From the NCBI RefSeq assembly GCF_003386865.1, contig NZ_QTUA01000001.1:2542001-2606000 (forward strand): a stretch of 64,000 bases of DNA, written 5' to 3'. Source of the DNA: Calidifontibacter indicus. GTDB taxonomy: Bacteria; Actinomycetota; Actinomycetes; Actinomycetales; Dermatophilaceae. The translations under genes were made by a program, and so were the position numbers. Within the stretch, counting starts at the first letter, position 1, and every line of letters starts with the position of its first letter. Under the pieces are notes generated by a model, which was not told where the DNA came from, made no database searches, and saw only the letters and a program-made list of their open reading frames with translations. Below, piece after piece: positions 34,067-44,051 of this stretch.

Positions 34067-35185
34067 GTGAATCAGGCAGTGCGAGCACCGATGCCGGTGG
34101 AGCCGCCGGTGGTGCCCTCATTGGACCAACTGAGGGCACAGGTTCAGGTCGTCCTCGACCGCGCCCACGACCAGCACGCGGAGCAACTCGCCCCGATCGG
34201 CACGGAGATGACCGCGCTCATCGACCCGATCCACGCCCTGCTACGCGGCGGCAAGCGCCTGCGTGCCGCCTTCTGTTACTGGGGTTACCGCGCTGCGGGC
34301 GGTGCGCACAGCGACGCGATCGTGCAGGTCGCCACCGCGATGGAGGTGTTCCAGGCGGCAGCGCTGCTGCACGACGACGTGATGGACCGCAGCGACACCC
34401 GTCGCGGCCGCCCGACGGCCCACCGGGTGCTCGCCGCCATGCACCGCGAGCACGGCTGGGACGGCGACGCCGACCGGTTCGGGGAGGCGGGCGCGATCCT
34501 CGCCGGCGACCTGTGCCTCAACTGGACCGACGAGCTCTACAGCACCAGTGGCCTGCCCGAGGCCGAACTGCGCCGCGGCCGGGCGGTCTTCGACCTTATG
34601 CGCACCCAACTGATGGGCGGCCAGTACCTCGACGTGCTCGAGTCGGTGCGCCCCTGGGAGTCGGCGTCGACCCAGGACCGCATCGACCGGGCCCGTCTGG
34701 TGATCCGGTACAAGAGCGCGAAGTACACCGTCGAGCAGCCGCTGCTCATCGGAGCCACCGCGTTCGGCGTCGACGACGACACTCGGGCGGCGCTGTCCGA
34801 GTACGGCCTGGCGCTGGGTGAGGCGTTCCAGTTGCGCGACGACCTGCTCGGGGTCTACGGCGACCCCGAGGCGACCGGCAAACCCGCCGGCGACGATCTG
34901 CGCGAGGGCAAGCGCACCGTGCTCGTGGCGCACACCCTCGACACCGCGACGCCGACCCAGATCGAGCGGTTCAACGAACTGTTCGGCCGGGCCGACCTCG
35001 ACGAAGCGGGCGTCGACTGGCTGCGCGAGTTGGTGAGTTCCTCGGGTGCGGTCGACGCCACCGAGGCCATGATCTCCGCGCTCAGTGCGCATGCCGACGC
35101 GGCGCTGGATCGAGCAACCCTCACGCCCGAGGGCGAGCGCATGTTGCGCGACCTCGTCGGCATCGCGGTCGCCCGCAACGCCTGA
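34067..35185 (+). CDS. Trans-polyprenyl diphosphate synthase
   Basis: 372 residues from GTG 34067 with GAAAGGA upstream. First aspartate-rich motif LLHDDVMDRSDTRRGRPT, second DDLLGVYGDPEATGKPAGDD, and GGKRLRAAFCYWG at the start of the fold. These are the metal-diphosphate sites of the farnesyl/geranylgeranyl-type synthases. Bulky residues before the first motif (EVFQAAALL) suggest a mid-length chain, but length cannot be fixed. Corresponds in position to mycobacterial idsA2. Confidence 0.9.
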   Translation: MNQAVRAPMPVEPPVVPSLDQLRAQVQVVLDRAHDQHAEQLAPIGTEMTALIDPIHALLRGGKRLRAAFCYWGYRAAGGAHSDAIVQVATAMEVFQAAALLHDDVMDRSDTRRGRPTAHRVLAAMHREHGWDGDADRFGEAGAILAGDLCLNWTDELYSTSGLPEAELRRGRAVFDLMRTQLMGGQYLDVLESVRPWESASTQDRIDRARLVIRYKSAKYTVEQPLLIGATAFGVDDDTRAALSEYGLALGEAFQLRDDLLGVYGDPEATGKPAGDDLREGKRTVLVAHTLDTATPTQIERFNELFGRADLDEAGVDWLRELVSSSGAVDATEAMISALSAHADAALDRATLTPEGERMLRDLVGIAVARNA

Positions 35186-35193
35186 GCAGGCGT

Positions 35194-35553
35194 CTACCAG
35201 GCGAGTTCGCTGGCTCGCTTCCGCACCTCGGCCTTGCGACCGAGCTGCAGCATGGTGATCGGCGACCCCACCACCGGCAGCGTGTCGTCCGGGGTGAACA
35301 ACCAACGCAGGGCCTCCTCGGAGGTGAGGTGCGCGTCGCGCAGCACGGTGATCGTGCCACCGAGCGCAGGCAACAGCTCACCGTCACGCACGAACGCCGC
35401 GGGCACCGAGATCGCCTCGTTCGGCCCGACCCTTGCGGCGAGCAGCTCGCCGTCGTCGATCATCCGGCGCACCGTGCGGTGCGGCAGTCCGAGTGCATCA
35501 GCGATTTCGGGCACCGAAAGCCAGGCGCCGACCAGGGTTTCCACGTCATTCAC
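35194..35553 (-). CDS. Rv2175c-family DNA-binding protein
   Basis: 119 residues. The N-terminal winged helix (WLSVPEIADALGLPHRTVRRMIDDGELLAARVG) and C-terminal segment (HLTSEEALRWLFTPDDTLPVVGSPITML) match Rv2175c, which in M. tuberculosis binds DNA and is a substrate of the neighbouring kinase PknL. The kinase gene is divergent here, 101 bases away, so the same kinase-substrate relation is likely. Confidence 0.88.
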   Translation of the reverse strand: MNDVETLVGAWLSVPEIADALGLPHRTVRRMIDDGELLAARVGPNEAISVPAAFVRDGELLPALGGTITVLRDAHLTSEEALRWLFTPDDTLPVVGSPITMLQLGRKAEVRKRASELAW

Positions 35554-35642
35554 GGCACCAGCTTGGCACGAGGCGCGTCCGAGCCGGGACGGGCGGTCGG
35601 CACACGCGGACCAGCCTCCACGCAGCAGCAGGCGAAGGAACT

Positions 35643-35648
35643 TAGAAT
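35643..35648 (+). promoter_or_regulatory. -10 element of the Ser/Thr kinase gene (leaderless)
   Basis: TAGAAT followed by 6 bases and GTG 35655. This decides the kinase start over the in-frame TTG at 35649. Confidence 0.7.
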
Positions 35649-35654
35649 TTGCGG

Positions 35655-37610
35655 GTGAGTCCAGTCAGTGAGGCGTCGATCGTCGGACGGGTGATCGACG
35701 GTCGATACCGCGTCACCCGGCACCTCGCCGACGGCGGAATGGGCTCGGTGTTCGTCGCGACCGACCTGCGCCTCGAACGCGACATCGCGCTCAAGGTGAT
35801 GCGCTCCGACCTGGCCCGCGACGACGCATTCGTCGCGCGGTTCCGCCGCGAGGCACACTCCGCGGCGCGCCTGACCCACCCGAACGTCGTGGCGGTCACC
35901 GACCAGGGGTCGGACGGCCACTACGCCTTCCTGGCGATGGAGCTGGTGCTCGGCGAGACGCTGCGCCAGCTGATCCGTCGACGCGGACCGCTGCCCGTCG
36001 ACGAAGCGCTCGGCCTGTTGGACCCGGTGGTCGACGGGCTGGCCGCAGCGCACCGCGCCGGCATCGTGCACCGCGACGTCAAACCGGAGAACGTGCTGAT
36101 CAGCTCGACCGGACAGGTGAAGGTGACCGACTTCGGCCTCGCCCGCGCGGTCACCACCAGCACCCTCACCGGCGACAGCGACATCCTGCTCGGCACCGCC
36201 TCCTACCTCTCGCCCGAACAGGTCGAACACGGCACCGCAGACGCCCGCTCCGACGTCTACTCCGCCGGGTTGCTGCTGTTCGAGATGGTCACCGGCGAGA
36301 AGGCTTTCCCCGGCGACTCCCCCATCCACGTCGCCTACCAGCACGTGCACGGCACGATGCCCAAGGCGTCGGACGCCGTCCCCACCGTGCCCGCCGCCGT
36401 CGACCGGTTGATCGCGGAGGCCACCGCGAAGAACCCCGACGACCGCCCGGCCACCGCGGCCGACCTGCTCATCGCGCTGCGTACGGTGCGCCGTTCGCTC
36501 GGTGCGTCGCGCACCGACGACGAAACCACGGACGTCGCCGTGGTCGCCGACGCCGACCACGCACCCCCCGCTGACAACACCGCCGACAACACCACCGCCG
36601 ACACGGACGAGACCGACGTCCGGTCGCTCGGAGCGAAGAACTCCTACACCACCGAGATCGGCAGCCGCACCGATCCGCTGCACACCGACGCGTACCCGGA
36701 ATCGGCCGCGGCTCCCGGACGGCGCCGCCGAACCGCACTGATCGCGGCGGTGCTGGCGGTGCTGCTCGTCGTCGGCGGCGGCGCCGGGTGGGCGTTCACG
36801 GCCGGCCCATTCGGTTCGACGAAGGTGCCCACGGTCACCGGCATGACCCAGGGTTCGGCGGTGAGCAGCCTCACCGGTTCAGACCTCAAGGTGAAGGTGC
36901 AACAGACGTTCAGCGAGACGGTGCCGGCCGGTCGCGTGATCAAGGCCGATCCGGCCGCGGGAGCTCAGACCCGCAAGAACTCCACCGTCGTCCTCACCGT
37001 GTCCAAGGGCGCCGAACGGTTCACCGTTCCCGGCCTGCCCGGCACCACCGAGGCCGACGCCCGCGCGGCGGTGACGAAGGCGGAGCTCACCGTCGGCACC
37101 GTCACCAAGGCCTACAACGAGACCGTGCCCAGCGGTTCGGTCGTCTCGAGCAATCCGGCGGCAGGTAGCCCGTTGAAGCGGGGCACCAAGGTCAACCTCG
37201 TCGTCAGCCAGGGCAAGCAGCCCATCCCCGTTCCGGTCATCGCGGGTCAACCTCAAGATCAGGTCGAGTCTTCGCTGACCTCCCTGGGCCTCAAGGTGAC
37301 GCAGGCGCCCCAGGAATTCTCCGACACCGTCGCCAAGGGATCGGTGATCCGCAGCAACCCGGGTCAGGGTGCGATCGCGCACAAGGGCGCCACCGTCGAG
37401 ATCGTCGTCTCCAAGGGTCCGGAGATGGTCACCGTGCCGAATGTCGTCGACATGAAGAGCGGAGCGGCCCGCAGCAAGCTCGAGGCCGCCGGCTTCACGG
37501 TCAAGATCGACCGGTTCTTCGGCGGCCTCTTCGACACCGTCCGCGACCAGAGCCTGCGCGCGGGCAGTTCGGTGCGCAAGGGCAGCACCATCACCCTGTC
37601 GGTCGTCTGA
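35655..37610 (+). CDS. PASTA-domain Ser/Thr protein kinase
   Basis: 651 residues. Kinase domain at about 18-275: GGMGSVF loop, ATP lysine K47 in IALKVM, catalytic HRDVKPENVL and DFGLARA, SPEQ after the activation loop. An acidic, repeat-bearing juxtamembrane stretch leads to one membrane helix (TALIAAVLAVLLVVGGGAGWAF) and four PASTA repeats (each starting VP.V/IPV) that bind peptidoglycan or muropeptides. It resembles PknB/StkP in layout although the locus is that of PknL, which lacks PASTA repeats. Likely senses wall state and phosphorylates the Rv2175c-like neighbour. Confidence 0.92.
   Translation: MSPVSEASIVGRVIDGRYRVTRHLADGGMGSVFVATDLRLERDIALKVMRSDLARDDAFVARFRREAHSAARLTHPNVVAVTDQGSDGHYAFLAMELVLGETLRQLIRRRGPLPVDEALGLLDPVVDGLAAAHRAGIVHRDVKPENVLISSTGQVKVTDFGLARAVTTSTLTGDSDILLGTASYLSPEQVEHGTADARSDVYSAGLLLFEMVTGEKAFPGDSPIHVAYQHVHGTMPKASDAVPTVPAAVDRLIAEATAKNPDDRPATAADLLIALRTVRRSLGASRTDDETTDVAVVADADHAPPADNTADNTTADTDETDVRSLGAKNSYTTEIGSRTDPLHTDAYPESAAAPGRRRRTALIAAVLAVLLVVGGGAGWAFTAGPFGSTKVPTVTGMTQGSAVSSLTGSDLKVKVQQTFSETVPAGRVIKADPAAGAQTRKNSTVVLTVSKGAERFTVPGLPGTTEADARAAVTKAELTVGTVTKAYNETVPSGSVVSSNPAAGSPLKRGTKVNLVVSQGKQPIPVPVIAGQPQDQVESSLTSLGLKVTQAPQEFSDTVAKGSVIRSNPGQGAIAHKGATVEIVVSKGPEMVTVPNVVDMKSGAARSKLEAAGFTVKIDRFFGGLFDTVRDQSLRAGSSVRKGSTITLSVV
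36570..36593. repeat. 12-bp tandem repeat in the kinase juxtamembrane region
   Basis: GCTGACAACACC and GCCGACAACACC, followed by a partial copy, encode ADNTADNTTADT in the disordered linker. Confidence 0.75.
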
Positions 37611-37634
37611 GCCGGCCACCCGGCCTGGAACAGC

Positions 37635-37674
37635 AAGTGCCCGCCCCGGGCCGTGATGGCCGGGGCGGGCACTT
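37635..37674. terminator. Bidirectional terminator between kinase and aroG genes
   Basis: AAGTGCCCGCCCCGG pairs perfectly over 15 bases with 37660-37674 around a 10-base loop. It ends with CTTTG on the plus strand and lies between convergent genes. Confidence 0.85.
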
Positions 37675-37689
37675 TGTTCCGACTGCAGG

Positions 37690-39066
<1,377 letters not shown>

Positions 39067-39070
39067 CTAC

Positions 39071-39103
39071 GCGGGCACCCCGGAACGCATCCGGGGTGCC
39101 CGC
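39071..39103 (-). terminator. 14-bp perfect hairpin between acyltransferase and aroG
   Basis: GCGGGCACCCCGGA pairs perfectly with 39090-39103 around a 5-base loop. It ends just upstream of the aroG -10 hexamer (39064-39069), separating the acyltransferase transcript from aroG. Confidence 0.8.
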
Positions 39104-39119
39104 GCTGCGGACGGCGGGT

Positions 39120-40010
39120 CTACGCCCCGGCGCCCGGCGCCTTCGCAGTGTCGGTCACGATGTCCGTCACAGGGCCCGTCACGTCGTCCGCGACGCTCGC
39201 CTCGTCGCTGTCCGGCTCCGCACCGTCGGCCGACTTCTCGTCCTCGCCCGACTTGCGCGCCACCCGTTGGCCGATCGCCTGGGCGGCTCCACTGCCGACT
39301 GCCACGGCGGTGCCGCCGATCTCCTTGGCACGGGCCGCGATGCGGTCCTTCACGGTCGAGGCGTAGACGTCGACGTACTCCTGACCGGACAACAGCATCA
39401 GTTCGTACATGATCTCGTCGGTGATGCTGCGCAGCACGAAACGGTCGTCCTGCATCCCTTCGTACCGCGAGAAGTCCAGCGGCTTGCCGACGCGGATGCC
39501 GATGCGCATGATCTTCGGCAACACCTTGCCGGTCGGCTGAGCCTTGTCGGTGTCGATCATCGCTACCGGGATCACCGGCACCTTCGCCTCCAGCGCCAAC
39601 CGCGCGACGCCGGTCTTGCCCTTGTAGAGGCGGCCGTCGGGGCTGCGGGTGCCCTCGGGGTAGATACCGAAGAACTCGCCCTTGCGCAGCACACTCAAAC
39701 CCGACTGGAGCGCGCCACTGGACGCCGCGCCGCCGGAACGGTCGATCGGAATCTGACCGACGCCGCGGAAGAACGCCGCGGTCAGCCGGCCCTTCATGCC
39801 GGTGCCTGTGAAGTAGTCGGCCTTCGCCACGAAGGTCATCCGGCGGGGCACCACCAACGGGAGGAAGAAGGAGTCGGAGAACGACAGGTGGTTGCTGGCG
39901 AAGATCGCCGCGCCCTTCTCAGGAATGTTCTGCTCACCGTCCACCCACGGACGGAACAGCAGATTGAGAATCGGGCCGACGACGACCCGCTTCAAAAACC
40001 AGTAGAGCAC
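39120..40010 (-). CDS. 1-acyl-sn-glycerol-3-phosphate acyltransferase (PlsC family)
   Basis: 296 residues from GTG 40010, with GGAGG 4 bases upstream. Acyltransferase motifs: NHLSFSDSFFLP (HX4D), a GQIPIDRSGG segment, FFGIYPEGTRSPDG (EGTR) and VPVIPVAM. It acylates lysophosphatidic acid or a related lysolipid in membrane lipid synthesis. The tail is Asp/Ala/Val-rich with degenerate 12-base repeats (VTGPVTDIVTD). An upstream in-frame start at 40070 is unlikely. Confidence 0.88.
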   Translation of the reverse strand: MLYWFLKRVVVGPILNLLFRPWVDGEQNIPEKGAAIFASNHLSFSDSFFLPLVVPRRMTFVAKADYFTGTGMKGRLTAAFFRGVGQIPIDRSGGAASSGALQSGLSVLRKGEFFGIYPEGTRSPDGRLYKGKTGVARLALEAKVPVIPVAMIDTDKAQPTGKVLPKIMRIGIRVGKPLDFSRYEGMQDDRFVLRSITDEIMYELMLLSGQEYVDVYASTVKDRIAARAKEIGGTAVAVGSGAAQAIGQRVARKSGEDEKSADGAEPDSDEASVADDVTGPVTDIVTDTAKAPGAGA

Positions 40011-40102
40011 CGTGCCTCCAAGCCCAGCGGTACGAGAAACGCTTCGGCTGAACAATAACGCCCCGCGCACCCACGGGCAGCCGATGAGACAAGATGGAGG
40101 GT

Positions 40103-40852
40103 ATGCAGATCCGCGACGGCGCCACGCCGATCGTCCACGACGGCTCGCGCACCGGCGTTCTCGTCGCCCACGGGTTCACCGGATCACCCCAGTCCGTCCG
40201 TCCGCTGGCCGACGACCTGATCGGCCGCGGTTTCACCGTGCGCGCACCACGCCTGCCCGGTCACGGCACCTCGTGGCAAGACCTCGACCGCACCAAGTGG
40301 ACCGACTGGTACGCCGAGGTCGAAAGCGCCTACAGCGAACTCACCGAACGATGCGACCACGTCGTCGCGGTCGGCCTGTCGATGGGCGGCACCCTCGCCA
40401 CCCTGTTGGTGCAACGCAACCCCGAGATCGCCGGCCTCGCGGTGATCAACCCGGTGTTCGAGATCCGCAACTGGAAGCTGCGGGCGTTGCCGGTCGCGCG
40501 CCGCGTGCGCACCACGGTCGCGGGTATCGGCGGCGACATCAAGAAGTCCGGGGTGTCCGCGTACGCCTACGACCGGATGCCGTTGCGCGCCCTCACCTCA
40601 CAGACCCAGCTGTGGCACCAGACCACCCGTGACCTTCCCCAAATCACCCAGCCCGTCCTGCTGGTGCGCTCCAAGGTCGACCACGTGGTGCCGCCGTCGA
40701 ACTCGCACCTGTTCCGTTCCCGCATCTCCAGCACCGACGTCACCGAGGTCGTGCTGGAGAACAGCTACCACCTCGCCACCCTCGACCACGACGCCCCGTT
40801 GCTGCAGGACGCCGTCGCGGACTTCACGACCCGACTGGGAGGACAGTCGTGA
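40103..40852 (+). CDS. Alpha/beta hydrolase (carboxylesterase/monoacylglycerol lipase-like)
   Basis: 249 residues from ATG 40103 (MQIRDG), with CAAGAT 7 bases upstream; ATG 40094 is the alternative. Oxyanion segment VAHGFTGSPQS, nucleophile elbow VGLSMGG, acid in VRSKVDHVVP and catalytic His in NSYHLATLDHD. This matches the Est30-type bacterial carboxylesterases. Cytoplasmic; natural ester unknown. The stop overlaps the next start (GTGA). Confidence 0.85.
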   Translation: MQIRDGATPIVHDGSRTGVLVAHGFTGSPQSVRPLADDLIGRGFTVRAPRLPGHGTSWQDLDRTKWTDWYAEVESAYSELTERCDHVVAVGLSMGGTLATLLVQRNPEIAGLAVINPVFEIRNWKLRALPVARRVRTTVAGIGGDIKKSGVSAYAYDRMPLRALTSQTQLWHQTTRDLPQITQPVLLVRSKVDHVVPPSNSHLFRSRISSTDVTEVVLENSYHLATLDHDAPLLQDAVADFTTRLGGQS

Positions 40853-41313
40853 CCGAGAACCAGCCCGACGGACCCGACAACCCCTTCGACCACTCCGACG
40901 ACGAGATCGACCGCCGGTTCGACGAACTCGTCGCCGACTGGCACGAACGCACGGCCGAGCCGATCGACCTCGACGACCCCGAACCGATGCCGCCGGCACC
41001 ACCGGTCCCCTTCCAGGTGCCGGCCCAGTGGCGCGCCGGCACCGGCCCGAGCATCGTCGAGGAGCAGGACGAGGAGTTCGTGCCGCCGGTGCCGCCCGAC
41101 CTCCCCTCGGACGAAGGGTTCTGGGTCACGCTCGCCTGCCTGGTCATCGGACCGCTGTGGTTGCTGTACCTGTTCTTCTTCGACCGCTACGCCGCCACGC
41201 TGTGGTGGGTGCTGGCGATCGGCGTCTGTTTCGCCGGTATGGCGCTCATGGTGCTGCGCCAACCCAAGAACCGCGACGAGGACGACCCCTACGACGACGG
41301 CGCGCGACTTTAA
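40849..41313 (+). CDS. Hypothetical acidic membrane protein
   Basis: 154 residues from GTG 40849, overlapping the esterase stop by 4 bases. The first ~90 residues are acidic and Pro-rich (DDPEPMPPAPPVPFQVPAQW, FVPPVPPDLP), followed by two membrane helices (FWVTLACLVIGPLWLLYLFFF and LWWVLAIGVCFAGMALMVL) and an acidic tail. The FVPP-PPLP linker plus two helices is a common actinobacterial arrangement of unknown function. Translational coupling suggests a link to the esterase. Confidence 0.75.
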   Translation: MTENQPDGPDNPFDHSDDEIDRRFDELVADWHERTAEPIDLDDPEPMPPAPPVPFQVPAQWRAGTGPSIVEEQDEEFVPPVPPDLPSDEGFWVTLACLVIGPLWLLYLFFFDRYAATLWWVLAIGVCFAGMALMVLRQPKNRDEDDPYDDGARL

Positions 41314-41339
41314 GTCTTCTGGAGGCTCCCTCGCCTCGT

Positions 41340-41391
41340 GAGCCTTCCGTTGTGGTCCGGTGGGTGCCACCACTGACAGGGCGGAAGGCTC
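41340..41391. terminator. Two-part hairpin between convergent genes
   Basis: GAGCCTTCCG (41340-41349) pairs with 41382-41391; inside, GTGGT can pair with ACCAC in the 32-base loop. It lies in a 97-base gap between convergent genes and is best read as a bidirectional terminator. Confidence 0.6.
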
Positions 41392-41410
41392 GCTCTGCTC
41401 GTTCGTCGCA

Positions 41411-42112
41411 CTATTTCGCGAGGGAACTGAGATCGAAGTCCGCGTAGATCGGCAGGTGGTCGGTCGCGCGGGCGAGCTGCGCCGGGTCGAGGGCGAACAA
41501 CGGCTGCGAGTGGGGCAACGACGTCGACGCGAAGATGGCGTCGATCCGCTTCACCGGGCCGGTGGAGGGGAAGGTGAACGCGTCCGGGGTCGCCTCGTGC
41601 AGGGTCTGGCCGAACAACTTCCACACGTCGTGGCCCGGGGTCTCGTTGAGGTCACCGCCGATGATCGCGGGCATCGCGTCGGGTTGCAGCGCGCCCAGCA
41701 CCGTGTCGGCCTGCAGCTTGCGCTCGTCCGAACGCAGCGACATGTGCAGGCTCGCGACATGCACCGGACGGTGCCCGGGGAGGCTGACCGTCGCCAGCGC
41801 GTAGCCGCGCGGTTCGTCACCCTTGCGCACCACCAGGTTGCGATGCACGCAGTCGTGCAGGTGCACCCGCAGGCTCGTCAACAAGGTGGTGCTCATCCAG
41901 CCGCGCTTGCCGTCGCTCCAGGTCAACCCGCACTGCTGCGCGAAACGCGCGATGCGGTGGCCGGCGAAGGGGTGCCGGGGCGCTTCCTGCACGAGCAACA
42001 CGTCGGGGTCCATCATGCGCACCAGGTCGACGAGCGCGTCCGTGTCGTCCTTGAAGGCCCGCACGTTGTACGACACCACCCGCAGCACATGGCCGGGACG
42101 CACCTCACTCAC
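41411..42112 (-). CDS. Endonuclease/exonuclease/phosphatase (EEP) superfamily protein
   Basis: 233 residues. Metal-dependent EEP fold: RVVSYNVRAF, DVLLVQEAPRH (catalytic Glu), HVASLHMSL, IIGGDLNETPG (Asp-Leu-Asn) and RATDHLPIYADF (C-terminal Asp-His). No signal peptide, so it is cytoplasmic; substrate may be nucleic acid, phosphoinositide-like lipid or another phosphodiester. Its start overlaps the stop of the upstream ROK gene, making it the last gene of a coupled operon. Confidence 0.85.
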   Translation of the reverse strand: MSEVRPGHVLRVVSYNVRAFKDDTDALVDLVRMMDPDVLLVQEAPRHPFAGHRIARFAQQCGLTWSDGKRGWMSTTLLTSLRVHLHDCVHRNLVVRKGDEPRGYALATVSLPGHRPVHVASLHMSLRSDERKLQADTVLGALQPDAMPAIIGGDLNETPGHDVWKLFGQTLHEATPDAFTFPSTGPVKRIDAIFASTSLPHSQPLFALDPAQLARATDHLPIYADFDLSSLAK

Positions 42113-43095
42113 TGCGCTCCACCTGCCTGCTCGACCTCGGTGCGGGCCAGATCGGCGGCGCCGACCAGACCGGCCTCGTTGCTCAGTTGGGCCTTCACGA
42201 TGCGCGCTTCGGGGCGGTAACCGCGTCCGGAGAGGTGGCGCCGGAACGACGCCTTCGCCGGGTCGAGCAGCATCGGGCCGGCCGCGCTGACTCCCCCGCC
42301 GATGACGAAGGCCCCGGGGTCGAAGGCGTTGGCCAGGTTCGCCAGGCCGACCCCGAGCCAGGTGCCGATCTCGGCGAGGAGTTCCTCGGCGGTCGAATCG
42401 CCGCCCTGGGCCGCCTCGGTGATCATCGGTCCGGTCAACTTCGTCGGGTCACCGTCGACCATGGCGGCCATGTCGGCGGCCATCGGGGAGTTGGCTGCGA
42501 TCATCGAACGCGCTTCGCGCACCAGCGCATTGCCGCTCGCGTACTGCTCCCAACAACCACGGTTTCCGCACTCGCAGCGGTGCCCGTCCGGCACCACCTG
42601 CATGTGCCCGAACTCCCCGGCAATTCCGAACCGTCCGCGCTGCATCTGCCCGTCGGTGAGGATCGCGCCGCCGATGCCGGTGCCGAGGTTGACCATCACC
42701 ACGTGCGACTCCTGCCGCACCGCACCGAAGCGCCACTCCGCCCAGCACGACGCATTCGCGTCGTTGTCGACGAACACCGGCAGGTCGATGCGTTGGCGCA
42801 GGGCCTCGCGCAGCGGTTCGTGCCGCCATGACAGGTGCGGGGCGAAGACAACGGTCGCCCGGTCGGACGACACGAATCCGGCGGCGCCGATGCCGATGGC
42901 CACCGGACGGCTGGGCGCGGCGGCCAGCAACTCCTTGACGGCGTCGACGATGACGTCCTCGACGACGTGCGGGGCGGTCGACCGGTGCGGTGTGTCGCGG
43001 CGGGCACGGGCGATGACCCGGCCTTCCCCGTCGACGACACCTCCGGCCACCTTCGTGCCGCCGATGTCGATGCCGATCGCGAGGTCGTTGCTCAT
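42109..43095 (-). CDS. ROK-family sugar kinase (glucokinase-type), downstream copy
   Basis: 328 residues from ATG 43095. ATP loop IGIDIGGTKVAGG, catalytic Asp in FVDNDANAS, NLGTGIGG, EFGHM and the zinc motif CECGNRGCWEQ. Likely phosphorylates glucose or a related sugar in the cytoplasm. It overlaps the paralogous upstream kinase by 4 bases (ATGA). The two paralogues differ substantially outside the motifs, so distinct substrates are possible. Confidence 0.88.
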   Translation of the reverse strand: MSNDLAIGIDIGGTKVAGGVVDGEGRVIARARRDTPHRSTAPHVVEDVIVDAVKELLAAAPSRPVAIGIGAAGFVSSDRATVVFAPHLSWRHEPLREALRQRIDLPVFVDNDANASCWAEWRFGAVRQESHVVMVNLGTGIGGAILTDGQMQRGRFGIAGEFGHMQVVPDGHRCECGNRGCWEQYASGNALVREARSMIAANSPMAADMAAMVDGDPTKLTGPMITEAAQGGDSTAEELLAEIGTWLGVGLANLANAFDPGAFVIGGGVSAAGPMLLDPAKASFRRHLSGRGYRPEARIVKAQLSNEAGLVGAADLARTEVEQAGGAQ

Positions 43096-44051
43096 CGCTG
43101 CTCCGTTCGCACCAGTGCCGCGGCGCCGACCATGCCGGCGTCGTTGCCGAGTCGGGCCGCCTCGAAGGTCGCGACCGGACGGTGTCCGCGCCCGGTCAGT
43201 TGGCGCGCGTAACCCTCCCGGATGGGCTCGAGCAGCAGGTCGCCGGCGTCGGCAACGCCCCCGCCGACGACGAACCGGGCCGGGTCGACGATGGCCGCCA
43301 TCGACGCGGCTCCCTCACCGATCCACCGTCCGAGATCGGCGAGCAGTTCGACGGCCGCGGGGTCGCCGTCCTCGGCGGCCTGGGTGACGTGCTTGCCCTC
43401 GAGCCGGTCGGCGTTGCCGCCGCAACGCTCGCGCAGCGTCGCACCGTACGGCGACGCCCCGGCGACCAGCGCCCGGGCCTCACGCACCAGGGCGGTGCCG
43501 CTGCCGTAACTCTCCAGGCAGCCGCGATTGCCGCACCCGCAGCGGATGCCGTCGGGCACGACCCGCATGTGCCCCACCTCGGCCGCGATGCCGTACGACC
43601 CGCGGAACAGCCGTCCGCCGATGATGACCGCGCCACCGACGCCGGTGCCGATCGTCAGCATCATCATGTCGTCGACGCCGATGCCGGCGCCGTGCTTGAA
43701 CTCGCCGTAGGCCGCGGCGTTCGCATCGTTCTCGATCGTGACGGTGACCGAGACCCGTTGCTCCAGACGCTCCTTCAGAGGTTCGTCACGCCAGGCCAGG
43801 TTGGGCGAGAACAACACGGTGGTGCCCGCCTTGTCGATGTAACCGGCGCAGGCGACGCCGGCCCGCTCGACCTCGACACCGTCCGACAGTTCGGTGATCA
43901 GGTCGGCGACCGAGTCGGCGAGACGGTCGACGTCCTGGGCGGGCGACTCACGCCGGGCGCGACGCAGGATCTCCCCGTCGGGTGCGATGAGTCCGCCCGC
44001 GATCTTCGTGCCGCCGATGTCGATACCGATGGTGGGATTCACGGGGGTCAT
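43092..44051 (-). CDS. ROK-family sugar kinase (glucokinase-type), upstream copy
   Basis: 319 residues from ATG 44051 (MTPVNPTIGIDIGGTK). Catalytic Asp in IENDANAAA, IGTGVGG, EVGHMRVVPDG and zinc-binding CGCGNRGCLESYGSGTAL. This copy is closer in motif wording to the streptomycete glucokinase GlkA. Both ends overlap neighbours by ATGA, giving tight coupling with the Cys-containing protein before it and the second kinase after it. Confidence 0.88.
   Translation of the reverse strand: MTPVNPTIGIDIGGTKIAGGLIAPDGEILRRARRESPAQDVDRLADSVADLITELSDGVEVERAGVACAGYIDKAGTTVLFSPNLAWRDEPLKERLEQRVSVTVTIENDANAAAYGEFKHGAGIGVDDMMMLTIGTGVGGAVIIGGRLFRGSYGIAAEVGHMRVVPDGIRCGCGNRGCLESYGSGTALVREARALVAGASPYGATLRERCGGNADRLEGKHVTQAAEDGDPAAVELLADLGRWIGEGAASMAAIVDPARFVVGGGVADAGDLLLEPIREGYARQLTGRGHRPVATFEAARLGNDAGMVGAAALVRTEQR

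Noticed and set aside
39544-39552. TTGTCGGTG inside the acyltransferase gene
   Set aside because: Eight bases on, the hexamer is CGCTAC, which is not a -10, and no gene start follows. The same reasoning removes the coding hits at 48276-48284 and 61240-61248.
41367-41376. CTGTCAGTG-like sequence on the minus strand in the 41.3 kb intergenic hairpin
   Set aside because: The hexamer at N8 is CACCGG, with no TAnnnT, and it lies inside a terminator between convergent genes.
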